Positions 1-6,101 of a stretch of DNA of 12,735 nucleotides are shown here, piece after piece. The stretch lies in NCBI GenBank assembly GCA_013152845.1, contig JAADFM010000078.1:1-12735 (forward strand), given 5' to 3'. The stretch comes from Methanobacteriota archaeon. GTDB taxonomy: Archaea > Hydrothermarchaeota > Hydrothermarchaeia > Hydrothermarchaeales > JAADFM01. The notes below the pieces were generated by a model. The model did not search any database. It saw nothing but the letters and a program-made list of their open reading frames with translations, and was not told where the DNA came from. Position numbers and translations under genes: made by a program. Numbering within the stretch: the first letter of the stretch is position 1; every line of letters begins with the position of its first letter.

Positions 1-384
1 CTCAGGGAGAACCGGATAAGCGGCGTCCCTGTGGTGGAGGGCGGCCAGGTGGTGGGGGTCTTAAGCGAGGCCGATATCATGGAACTCCTGGAGAGCCACG
101 AGCTGAAGATTAATACCATCCTCCCCAGCCCCCTAGACGTCCTGGAACTGCCGGTGCGCATGAAGATAGGACTAAAGGATGCCGCGGAGAGGATAAACAG
201 GGCGGCCTCTGCCAGGGTGAAGGACATCATGTCCAGCCCTCCCTACACCATATCCCCTGGAGCGGATATGGGAGAGGCGGCAGCTGTCATGTCGAGGAAG
301 AAGGTGAACAGGCTCCCGGTGGTGGACGAGGAGGGGAAACTTGTGGGAATTGTGACACGCGGAGACGTGATTGCCTCGTTTTAG
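1..384 (+). CDS. CBS-domain pair protein, 5' end missing
   Basis: The frame is open from the first base of the window, so the N-terminus lies outside; the visible 127 residues end at a TAG stop. The product holds the end of one CBS domain (ISGVPVVEGGQVVGVLSEADIM, here split around the GG) and a complete second one (about residues 75-127: VKDIMSSPPYTISPG, then VNRLPVVDEEGKLVGIVTRGDV). The (R)LPVV(D) and G-hydrophobic-(L/V)-(S/T)-x-x-D motifs are standard CBS signatures. CBS pairs bind adenosyl ligands (AMP, ATP, SAM) and act as regulatory modules. A linker of about 45 residues separates the two copies. In archaea such stand-alone CBS proteins are common and their ligand cannot be told from sequence. 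It converges with the tRNA-Asn gene, 42 bp away. An upstream fused domain cannot be excluded because the start is missing. Confidence 0.85.
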   Translation, partial: LRENRISGVPVVEGGQVVGVLSEADIMELLESHELKINTILPSPLDVLELPVRMKIGLKDAAERINRAASARVKDIMSSPPYTISPGADMGEAAAVMSRKKVNRLPVVDEEGKLVGIVTRGDVIASF

Positions 385-392
385 GAGGTCTA

Positions 393-403
393 GGGCGAAG
401 CCC
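393..403. terminator. short GC hairpin between convergent genes
   Basis: GGGC-GAA-GCCC forms a perfect 4-bp stem with a 3-nt loop. On the - strand it reads as GGGC, a TTC loop, GCCC. It lies 9 nt after the stop of the + strand CBS gene and 24 nt past the 3' end of the - strand tRNA, so it could act on either transcript. No long T tract follows on either side, so a terminator role is only a guess from position. Confidence 0.25.
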
Positions 404-426
404 GACGACCGACGAGTGGACCCAAG

Positions 427-499
427 CGCCGCCGGTCAGACTCGAACTGACGACCACGTGGTTAACAGCCACGCGCTCTACCTACTGAGCTACGGCGGC
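427..499 (-). tRNA. tRNA-Asn (anticodon GUU)
   Basis: The 73-nt cloverleaf folds completely. The acceptor stem pairs GCCGCCG with CGGCGGC, with a G discriminator at 427. The D stem is GCTC/GAGC around AGTAGGTA. The anticodon stem is CGTGG/CCACG with loop CTGTTAA, giving anticodon GTT (Asn). The variable loop is five bases, and the T stem is GTCAG/CTGAC with loop TTCGAGT. There is no intron and CCA is not encoded (CTT follows the discriminator), so CCA must be added by the nucleotidyltransferase. A TATA box at 527-535 drives it. Confidence 0.97.
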
Positions 500-526
500 A
501 GAGGCATTATACCTAACCAGACCGTC

Positions 527-535
527 ATTTATAAG
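527..535 (-). promoter_or_regulatory. TATA box of tRNA-Asn
   Basis: The - strand reads CTTATAAAT, centred about 32 nt upstream of the mature tRNA 5' end (499). This is the expected place for an archaeal TATA/TBP site with transcription starting a few bases before the tRNA. It lies directly after the stop of the DUF1699 gene. Confidence 0.65.
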
Positions 536-543
536 GCTTGTGC

Positions 544-939
544 TCAGGAGTCCTTCTTGAGGTAGTAGTAGACCGTGGTCAGGGGGATGTCCAGTTCGTC
601 GGATATCTCCTTGGCACTCTTGCCCTTCTCCTCCAGCTCATAGACCTTGTCGATCTTCCAGTTGGGGTGGGACCTGGGCCTGCCCGGCGTAAGTAGGAGG
701 GGCTCGAAGTCTATCCCCACCTTCTCCAGGGCAACGCGGATCTTTTTAGGGGTGCGCTCGAACAGGCTCGGGGGGCAGGTTATCTTCTTGACGTTTGGCG
801 CGGCCGTGAGGATGGAGGCCAGGATGTTTATGGTGGGCCTGATGGAGAGATGGACCTTCTCGGTATCCTTGTCCAGCTTGGAATCTATCTCGTCTATCAG
901 CACGTCCTTCTGGCTTGAGCGCAACACCGCAACCTTCAT
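544..939 (-). CDS. DUF1699-like protein with C-terminal helix-turn-helix
   Basis: This 131-residue protein resembles the archaeal DUF1699 family, recognised from memory of its compact N-terminal domain (MKVAVLRSSQ, then a CPPSLFERTP segment). The length is normal for that family and no function is established. Residues about 108-128 (KSAKEISDELDIPLTTVYYYL) look like a resolvase-type helix-turn-helix, so DNA or RNA binding is an inference. No catalytic motif is visible and only one cysteine is present. The ATG follows the DUF530 stop by 4 nt, and an AGGTGA Shine-Dalgarno overlaps that stop. The two genes therefore almost certainly form an operon with coupled translation. The family name is moderately sure; the HTH is the more reliable part. 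Confidence 0.7.
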   Translation of the reverse strand: MKVAVLRSSQKDVLIDEIDSKLDKDTEKVHLSIRPTINILASILTAAPNVKKITCPPSLFERTPKKIRVALEKVGIDFEPLLLTPGRPRSHPNWKIDKVYELEEKGKSAKEISDELDIPLTTVYYYLKKDS

Positions 940-943
940 CCTC

Positions 944-2659
944 TCACCTTACAAGCTCCAGGAACTCCTTGGCCCGTTCGGATATCTTTATCTCCCTTAT
1001 CTCCTCAAGTTTTTCAAGCTTTTCCCTGGGGATGATATCGCCACGTCCAAGGCGGATTATGACTTTTAGGACCTCCTTCAGCTCCTCCTCGCTGGCCCCG
1101 ATGATACCGCCTGCCTCGGCCAGCTCGAGGGGGGACTCGATGTAGATGGCAATCCCTCCCACCGCCCGGGAGGAGGTGACCTTCAGGTAATCCTGGAGGA
1201 TGTCCTCTATCTCGAACTTCTTGAATACGATTTCGTATGCGTTATCGATGGCGATGATGCTGTCGTCGATGAACCTCTTTATGGCCTGGATGATGGACTT
1301 CTCCTTTAGGATGGACATGGTGGTCTCCAGCTGGTCGGCCTCCGGGACTGGCTGGAGCCCCGGGAAGATGCTCGCATACCTCCTCTCCCTGTAGGGCTTC
1401 ATCAGGAGGAACCGGAATATGTCCCAGGCGAAGAGGGCCTTTGGGATGTTGATGAGGGTCTCCTTCCGGATCTTGCGCCTCAGGTTGATGGCCTCCTCGA
1501 GTTCCGGCAGGAGGTTGCCCTTGGAGTCCATCAGGCCCACCTTCTTGAGCTCCTCCTCGAACTCGTCCAGTATCTCCCGCCTCTCCTCCTGGACCCTGGT
1601 GTCCAGGGCGAAGTTGGCGGGCACCATCTCCTGCATCCTCATATCGGTCTTCTGCCGGAGCTTCTCGTACTTCCTGAGGTTGTCGGTGTTCACCTCCTGC
1701 TCCAGGAGGTAGTCCAGGATGTCCCCTATCCGCTCCCTGAGAATCTTGGCATAGGCCACGGCCAGGGACTGGCGGTTGTACCTGCCGCTTACCAGGATGG
1801 ACCGCTCGTGGTGGTACCTGATGTGCTCGATGACGATGCGGCCGTACTTGTCCCTGAGGTAGCCCTCGTAGTCCATCTTTGGCGCCTTCTCCAGCTCCAC
1901 CTGTTCCTTCCTGGTGACCCACTTCCCGTTGGACTTGGCCCTGAAGGAGACGGTGGCTGACTTGATCTTCCCCCTCTTCTTCTCCCGCAGGACCTCCACC
2001 AGCTCCCGGTAGGCCATCCTCTCGGTGGGGGTGAACTTGGAAATCACCAGGGTGAACTCGCCGCCGTATATCAGGTGGGGCAGGAGCTCCAGGCGGAATA
2101 TCCCCTGGAGGTTCTCCTCGAGTTCGGCCTCCGCTGAGCCGCATTTGGGGCACCGGTAGCGGCCTTCCTCCTCGATTATCCTGGTGGCCTCCTTGCCCTT
2201 GGCCACCCGCCCGCAGGGGCACTTCATAACCACGAACTCCTCCATGTGGCCCACCGCGATGTTGTGGGAGGATATGGCCGACTTGGTCCTCTCGAAGGTC
2301 CCCTTCTTGAAGGAGGCGTTGGTGCGGAACATCATCTTGTGCCTGGCCACGTCCCGCTGGTCCTCCACGTCCTCCCGCCGGTAGCTCTTCTTGCCCAGGG
2401 GCCCGCCGAACCTCTGCATGCCCAATGCGAAATAGGGCGAGTCGAAACCCCTCTGCTCCATCTCGTCCTTGAATGCCTTGAGCCCCTCCAGGTTCTTCTT
2501 CAGGGTGAAGTAGAGCTTTTCGAAATAGGCCTTGTCCTTCCTGAGCCTGTAGACGTCGATCTCGCCCAGCTCCTGGGGGATCTCGTCCAGGAAGGCCGTG
2601 ACCCTGTTTATCAATGGGGTGGTTTCCGTATCGTCCATCAGTTCCTCAGGCACCTGCAT
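944..2659 (-). CDS. DUF530-like archaeal protein, about 570 aa, with zinc-binding Cys motif
   Basis: This large soluble protein probably belongs to DUF530, an archaeal family of unknown function found mainly in methanogens; the assignment is from memory. It has no signal peptide or membrane segment. Counting from the GTG at 2662, cysteines 148, 150, 171 and 174 (CPCG then CPKCG) form a likely zinc site inside an otherwise charged, helix-rich chain. A basic stretch around residue 285-300 (YHHERSILVSGRYNRQSLA) and many Lys/Glu-rich helices hint at nucleic-acid or ribosome contact, which is inference. The GTG at 2662 immediately precedes the ATG at 2659 (GTGATG). I chose the ATG because the TATA box is centred 26 nt upstream of it, which would give a leaderless transcript. 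DUF1699 follows after 4 nt. No intein, frameshift or repeat was seen. Confidence 0.75.
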   Translation of the reverse strand: MQVPEELMDDTETTPLINRVTAFLDEIPQELGEIDVYRLRKDKAYFEKLYFTLKKNLEGLKAFKDEMEQRGFDSPYFALGMQRFGGPLGKKSYRREDVEDQRDVARHKMMFRTNASFKKGTFERTKSAISSHNIAVGHMEEFVVMKCPCGRVAKGKEATRIIEEEGRYRCPKCGSAEAELEENLQGIFRLELLPHLIYGGEFTLVISKFTPTERMAYRELVEVLREKKRGKIKSATVSFRAKSNGKWVTRKEQVELEKAPKMDYEGYLRDKYGRIVIEHIRYHHERSILVSGRYNRQSLAVAYAKILRERIGDILDYLLEQEVNTDNLRKYEKLRQKTDMRMQEMVPANFALDTRVQEERREILDEFEEELKKVGLMDSKGNLLPELEEAINLRRKIRKETLINIPKALFAWDIFRFLLMKPYRERRYASIFPGLQPVPEADQLETTMSILKEKSIIQAIKRFIDDSIIAIDNAYEIVFKKFEIEDILQDYLKVTSSRAVGGIAIYIESPLELAEAGGIIGASEEELKEVLKVIIRLGRGDIIPREKLEKLEEIREIKISERAKEFLELVR

Positions 2660-2679
2660 CACCCTGGTTTAGAGCCGCC

Positions 2680-2690
2680 GGTTAAAAACC
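2680..2690 (-). promoter_or_regulatory. TATA box of DUF530-DUF1699 operon
   Basis: The - strand reads GGTTTTTAACC, itself a near palindrome, centred 26 nt before the ATG at 2659. That spacing places transcription start at or within a few bases of the start codon, so the mRNA is probably leaderless. A very similar CTTTTTAAC box precedes RIO1. Confidence 0.5.
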
Positions 2691-2701
2691 CTAACGAGTG
2701 T

Positions 2702-2741
2702 CATATTTTTTAAAATTTTTTGGAGCTTCACCAATAAAAAG
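2702..2741 (-). terminator. AT-rich tract with T runs after the PH-like gene
   Basis: Immediately after the corrected stop of the PH-like gene the - strand carries TTTTT, and about 30 nt further AAAAAATTTTAAAAAAT. Oligo-T runs directly after a stop are the usual archaeal intrinsic termination signal. The second AT block could equally belong to the promoter of the DUF530 gene. There is no strong GC hairpin. Confidence 0.4.
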
Positions 2742-3186
2742 CTAACCCTGACGCCTGACCACCCTGACCACGGCGGAAAGGGTCTCCATGACGTCCCCGT
2801 CCTTTGGGACCAGGTGGGTCCCTCCCTGGGGCGTCTGGAGGCACACGGAGGGCTCCTTGAAAATATGAGCCCAGGAGCACCACGCCGAATATCATGAGGA
2901 CCTCCTCCACGATGGTGAGGAAGGGGTACTCCAGGCGCACCACCTGCTCCATCAGGAAGAGCCACAGGACGACGATGAGTGACATGGAGCCGTACTGGAG
3001 GAGGAATAGGTTGGCCCTCTGGGATGTCTCCACCGATATGACCTTGTCATAGGAGACGTCCCTGAACCCGGCCTCGAGGATAATCGCCCGCCTGTCGGTG
3101 AAGACCGCCCTGCCCCTGTCGGTCTCCATCTCGTAGAGGACGTCCTCGCCCTCGACCAGGTAGCGCTCAACAGATGCCTCGGCCAT
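2742..3186 (-). CDS. PH-like domain membrane protein, interrupted by a one-base frameshift
   Basis: The N-terminal part (residues 1-55) resembles the bacterial/archaeal PH-like fold: ERYLVEGEDVLYEMETD, then VFTDRRAIILEAG, then DVSYDKVISVE. Two hydrophobic segments follow (about 67-85 and 92-108), forming a membrane hairpin. In the frame of the ATG, the chain after residue 109 becomes a Gly/Pro/Arg-rich tail ending at 2728, typical of wrong-frame GC-rich DNA. Dropping one base in the run of four A at 2860-2863 (+ strand) restores a sensible ending: KEPSVCLQTPQGGTHLVPKD, then an amphipathic helix, stopping with TAG at 2744-2742. The repaired protein has 147 residues. A surplus base from sequencing or a genuine mutation explains it best. 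Function is unknown; PH-like folds bind lipids or proteins. It has its own TATA box and probably a leaderless mRNA. Confidence 0.65.
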
Positions 3187-3208
3187 GGTGGAGGTATGTC
3201 CCGGGTGG

Positions 3209-3216
3209 ATATATTA
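3209..3216 (-). promoter_or_regulatory. TATA box of the PH-like gene
   Basis: The - strand reads TAATATAT, centred 26-27 nt before the ATG at 3186. There is no Shine-Dalgarno in the intervening bases, so the transcript is probably leaderless. The box lies in the 39-bp gap after the KH gene. Confidence 0.6.
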
Positions 3217-3225
3217 GTTTTGCCT

Positions 3226-3786
3226 TCAGGGGCCTCTGGTCTTCCACAGGGATACCCTCGCCTCCTTCATCTTCAGGGCCTTCCTCTCCAGGTAGCGGTA
3301 GACCACCCCGTGGGGCATCCCCGAGACCAGTTTCAGCACCGCCTCCTTTGCAACGCCCACCTCCTCGGGCATCCCGAGGAAGGCGACGGTCTTGCCCGAG
3401 ACCGCCATCACCGCCCCGGTCTGCTCCTCGATGTACCTGCGGGTCTTGCCCTTCCTGCCGATGATGCGTGCCTTCTGCCTCTTGATGGCCTTCTCCGAGC
3501 GGCCCAGGATGTCGGTGAGGTCCAGGATTTCCAGGACGTAATCGTCCCTTGCCAAAAGCATCGCCTTTTCGGGATTGATTCCCCTCCCGATGGCCTTTAT
3601 CATGTCCCTGCCCTTCCAGCAGGCCAGGACGTCGTCCCCCACGTTTTTCACCGTCACCATGCCTTCCTCGGAATCGATTATGAGCTTCACACGTAGCTCC
3701 CTTTCAATCTCCTTTTTGACCTCTCCGTCCTTTCCTATCAGGACGGCAACTCTCTCCCTCGGTATCCTGACGAACTCCTGCTGCAT
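3226..3786 (-). CDS. KH-domain protein, Dim2/Pno1 type
   Basis: This 186-residue protein has two KH domains. KH1 carries the GKDG loop at about residues 18-21 and KH2 carries GRKG at 110-113 (ARIIGRKGKTRRYIEEQTG). A GMPHG motif lies near 156. This arrangement and length match the archaeal homologue of Dim2/Pno1, which in eukaryotes binds the 3' end of pre-18S rRNA with the Nob1 nuclease during small-subunit maturation. The archaeal protein is also reported to bind aIF2 alpha and RNA. The gene follows RIO1 with the order TAG-gg-ATG. I chose the ATG at 3786, two bases past the RIO1 stop and behind GAGGGGTG, over the overlapping GTG at 3795. Adjacency to RIO1, itself a small-subunit maturation kinase, supports the role. 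The RIO1-KH pairing is common in archaea. Confidence 0.9.
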   Translation of the reverse strand: MQQEFVRIPRERVAVLIGKDGEVKKEIERELRVKLIIDSEEGMVTVKNVGDDVLACWKGRDMIKAIGRGINPEKAMLLARDDYVLEILDLTDILGRSEKAIKRQKARIIGRKGKTRRYIEEQTGAVMAVSGKTVAFLGMPEEVGVAKEAVLKLVSGMPHGVVYRYLERKALKMKEARVSLWKTRGP

Positions 3787-3788
3787 CC

Positions 3789-4550
3789 CTAACACCCCTC
3801 AAGCCTCTCCATTATATCCTTTTCCGTCACTCCCTGTTCCCTGAAGTACCTGGCGATGTTTGCCACGTCCCTCTGGAGGAACTCATCTGCCATCGGATGG
3901 TCCCTTACCACGGCCTGGGACATGTCTATTATCACCGGACGTTCCCTTCTGACCAGGATGTTGTACTCGCTCAGGTCGCTGTGGACCAGCCCCGCCCGGC
4001 AGTAGATGGCCTCCATCTCGTCCATGAGAAGCTCCAGGAACGCCCCGGGGTCCTCGAGTTCCCATTCCTTGAGCATGGGGTAGGGGACCCCTTCTTCCCC
4101 CAGGAACTCCATTACCAGGACGTTGTTCCAGAAGGCGAAGACCTCGGGCACGCTCGCCCCTGCCTCCCCGGCACGGCGGAGGTTCTTGAACTCCTTTTTC
4201 ACCCAGGTATAGACGATACTGCGCCGGTCTTTTTTGAGCCTGCCGAACCTGGGGTCCCCGTGGAGGTACTTGAACATGGCGTTGAAGTCGCTGGTGCTCA
4301 CCCGGTATATCTTCACCGCCACATCTTTCCCCGAGGAATCCCTGGCCCTGAAGACATTGGCCTCCTTGCCGGTCTTTATCACCCCCTGGAGGATGTCGAT
4401 GTAGCCCCTCTTGGCCAGCTGGTAGAGGGACATGAGGGTTGCCCTGTCGAAGACCTCGCTTGCGGTGCGCAGGTCCTCGGCACCCTTTATCCTCTTCTTC
4501 ATCTCGTCTATCTTCCTGTCCAGGCGGGAAACCTTCTTGTCCAGCATCAT
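3789..4550 (-). CDS. rio1: RIO1-type atypical serine/threonine kinase
   Basis: The 253-residue protein carries every RIO1 landmark. The ATP-binding loop is KTGKEANVFRA (about 59-69), the phosphate-anchoring lysine is K80 (VAVKIYR), and the hinge is VMEFLG (about 146-151). The catalytic loop is HSDLSEYN (D192, N197), and the metal-binding loop is IIDMSQAV (D209). RIO1 acts as an ATPase/kinase in the last steps of small ribosomal subunit maturation. The N-terminal helical region (1-55) is the usual RIO extension. ATGATG gives two adjacent starts; the first is used here. The TATA box centred near 4579 implies a very short or absent leader. It lies 42 bp after aIF1A and abuts the KH gene, the classic archaeal translation and ribosome-maturation cluster. 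Confidence 0.96.
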   Translation of the reverse strand: MMLDKKVSRLDRKIDEMKKRIKGAEDLRTASEVFDRATLMSLYQLAKRGYIDILQGVIKTGKEANVFRARDSSGKDVAVKIYRVSTSDFNAMFKYLHGDPRFGRLKKDRRSIVYTWVKKEFKNLRRAGEAGASVPEVFAFWNNVLVMEFLGEEGVPYPMLKEWELEDPGAFLELLMDEMEAIYCRAGLVHSDLSEYNILVRRERPVIIDMSQAVVRDHPMADEFLQRDVANIARYFREQGVTEKDIMERLEGC

Positions 4551-4574
4551 CTTATACTAATTTGCAAGGTTGCC

Positions 4575-4583
4575 GTTAAAAAG
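4575..4583 (-). promoter_or_regulatory. TATA box of RIO1-KH genes
   Basis: The - strand reads CTTTTTAAC, about 29 nt before the RIO1 ATG at 4550, so transcription would begin only a few bases ahead of the start codon. It sits between the aIF1A stop and RIO1, so RIO1-KH can be transcribed apart from aIF1A. Confidence 0.5.
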
Positions 4584-4592
4584 TGGGGGGGT

Positions 4593-4887
4593 TCAAATCA
4601 GCCCCTGGTTCATCAGCCTCGAGACCTGGGTCTTCGTATAGCGCCAGACGATGTCGCCCTTCTTGTCCCCCTGGACCGACCAGGGTTTGACGATGACCAC
4701 GTCCCCCTCCCTCACCCATATCCTGCGCCGGTATCTTGCCTGGTATCCGCACGGTCCTGACCTTGTTGTCCTTGCAGCGCACCTGCATCCTGCTGGAGCC
4801 CAGCAGGCGCTCGACTATCCCCATCACCTCACCCTCCCTGGGCATCCTCAACCGTCTCAACTGCTGTTCTTCATCTTCTTCTGCCAG
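4593..4887 (-). CDS. eif1a: translation initiation factor aIF1A, frame broken by one base; CTG start
   Basis: aIF1A is the archaeal IF1/eIF1A homologue, an OB-fold factor that binds the ribosomal A site during initiation. The sequence shows [36 protein letters not shown], then, after dropping one base near 4730-4731, [32 protein letters not shown] and a TGA stop at 4595-4593. This matches the family along its whole length. Without the correction the chain turns into unrelated sequence ending at 4576. The best start is CTG at 4887, because AGGAGG sits 7 nt ahead (4895-4900) and the resulting N-terminus ([17 protein letters not shown]) is the acidic, charged one expected. TTG at 4860 has no Shine-Dalgarno. 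The repaired protein has 97 residues. It has its own TATA box and precedes RIO1 and the KH gene, the usual archaeal order. Confidence 0.85.
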
Positions 4888-4894
4888 TATGATT

Positions 4895-4900
4895 CCTCCT
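4895..4900 (-). promoter_or_regulatory. Shine-Dalgarno deciding the aIF1A start
   Basis: AGGAGG is separated by 7 nt from a CTG codon and has no ATG, GTG or TTG at workable distance. An in-frame ATA directly before the CTG is the only other candidate. It is the strongest Shine-Dalgarno I noticed in the window. Confidence 0.7.
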
Positions 4901-4927
4901 TGACTACCCCCTATCTTTCTTCACGGA

Positions 4928-4936
4928 GTTTATAAG
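4928..4936 (-). promoter_or_regulatory. TATA box of aIF1A
   Basis: The - strand reads CTTATAAAC, about 45 nt ahead of the CTG start. Transcription would begin near 4906, leaving a leader of roughly 19 nt that carries the AGGAGG. It lies 8 nt ahead of the TyrRS stop region, so aIF1A does not depend on TyrRS transcription. Confidence 0.6.
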
Positions 4937-4943
4937 GCTATCG

Positions 4944-6062
4944 TTAGCGCGTGACCTCATAGGAGCTGACCTTCTCGTAGAGTTCCCTGGCCTTTCCCCT
5001 TGAAAAATGCTCCCTGATGGGCTCCACCAGGCGGTCCAGGTACTCTGCCACTGCCAGTTTCAGGTCCTGGGGATGGAGCCTGTCACCCAGGTAGTCCCTT
5101 TCAAGCTCGGCATAGGAGTGGTAGGTCAGGTCTCCGCCGAACTTGGCAGGCCTTTTTATCTCCAGCTCGTCAAAGGCCCGGAAGATGACCTCCCTGGTAT
5201 AGTCCAGTATGGGGTTGCCCTCCACCACCTTCATAGGGCAGTAGGCCGAGTTTATCTTCTTCCTGATTTCCTCCGCTGTATCATGGACGAAGATGGCCGA
5301 AGACGGCTTGGACTTGGACATCTTGGCATCCATGGCGGCCTGGACCTTGGCCCTGGAATCCTCCAGCTTGGACTGCCGGCCCGAAAGGCCCAGTAGCATG
5401 TGGTGGCTGACCACCACCGGCTTGCCCCCCACCCCGAGGCCGTCGTAGCCCAGGACACCGGCCATCCCTGCCTTGTCGGTGATGTCCCTGGCCAGCATGT
5501 TCACCTTGCGCTGGTCCATACCCAGCTGGCAGATGTCGGCCCCGATGTGGAAGATGTCCGCACACTGCATGGAGGGGTAGAAGACGAAGGCCGCCGGCTG
5601 GGACACGTCATCGCTGCGGCCCGCGATGGCCAGGCTGCGCATGGTCCGGGTCACGGAATGGTTCTTGGCGATGAGGATGACCTTCTTCCAGTACTCGGGG
5701 TCGTCGAAGAACTCCTTGTGCCAGATGACCTCGATCTTCTTCATATCCACCCCGGCGGCCTTCCAGACCTCCACGAAGTAGCGCCCGGCATCCCTGATGC
5801 GGTCCAGGTCGCCGCCGAACTTGTTGTTAATCCAGGCAAAGGAATCGGCCAGGAGGAGCTTGAAGCGGACCCCGGCCTTGAGCATGTCCTTCAGCAGGAG
5901 TGGCCGGTACACCCCCACCGGGAGATGGGCCAGGCCCGAGGGCTCGAACCCGTCGTAGGCCACGGGATGTCTCTTCGCCTCCAGGAGCTGGCGCAGCTCC
6001 TCCTCGGTGACGGTCTCTTCCCCTACGCCTTTTATCAGATTGAATCTGGTTTCCACGTCCAT
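4944..6062 (-). CDS. tyrS: tyrosyl-tRNA synthetase, archaeal/eukaryal type
   Basis: This class I synthetase attaches tyrosine to tRNA-Tyr. Key sites are visible. YDGFEPSG (Y36) forms the tyrosine pocket and HLPVG (46-50) takes the place of the HIGH motif. YPSMQCADI (162-170) carries the archaeal pocket Gln and Asp, followed by GMDQRK (181-186). The catalytic loop is KMSKSK (247-252). INSAYCPMKVVEGNP and KFGGDLTYHSYAEL follow, both typical of archaeal TyrRS. At 372 residues it is longer than the roughly 306-residue Methanocaldococcus form and closer to the longer archaeal forms of about 365 residues. The opening MDVETRFNLI and the acidic VTEEELRQLL are normal for the long form. The ATG has a TATA box about 35 nt upstream that overlaps the stop of NMD3, so the gene can be expressed apart from the MCM-NMD3 operon. 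No frameshift is seen. Confidence 0.96.
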   Translation of the reverse strand: MDVETRFNLIKGVGEETVTEEELRQLLEAKRHPVAYDGFEPSGLAHLPVGVYRPLLLKDMLKAGVRFKLLLADSFAWINNKFGGDLDRIRDAGRYFVEVWKAAGVDMKKIEVIWHKEFFDDPEYWKKVILIAKNHSVTRTMRSLAIAGRSDDVSQPAAFVFYPSMQCADIFHIGADICQLGMDQRKVNMLARDITDKAGMAGVLGYDGLGVGGKPVVVSHHMLLGLSGRQSKLEDSRAKVQAAMDAKMSKSKPSSAIFVHDTAEEIRKKINSAYCPMKVVEGNPILDYTREVIFRAFDELEIKRPAKFGGDLTYHSYAELERDYLGDRLHPQDLKLAVAEYLDRLVEPIREHFSRGKARELYEKVSSYEVTR

Positions 6063-6093
6063 TTTCCAACTGGCTAAAGTTCAAAACAGCCCC

Positions 6094-6101
6094 ATTTAAA
6101 C
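6094..6101 (-). promoter_or_regulatory. TATA box of TyrRS
   Basis: The - strand reads GTTTAAAT and includes the TAA stop of NMD3 (6098-6096). It is centred about 35 nt before the TyrRS ATG, giving a leader of roughly 10 nt. Confidence 0.5.

Noticed and set aside
1242..2222. 326-codon open frame on the - strand
   Set aside because: It is in another frame of the DUF530 gene and is Gly/Pro/Arg/Gln-rich low-complexity sequence.
4725..4737. Programmed +1 frameshift signal in aIF1A
   Set aside because: No stop codon, rare-codon pause or hairpin sits at the shift site and none is known for aIF1A, so an error or mutation is the simpler explanation.
3897..4760. 287-codon open frame on the + strand
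   Set aside because: It is antisense to RIO1 and aIF1A, with no family-like sequence.
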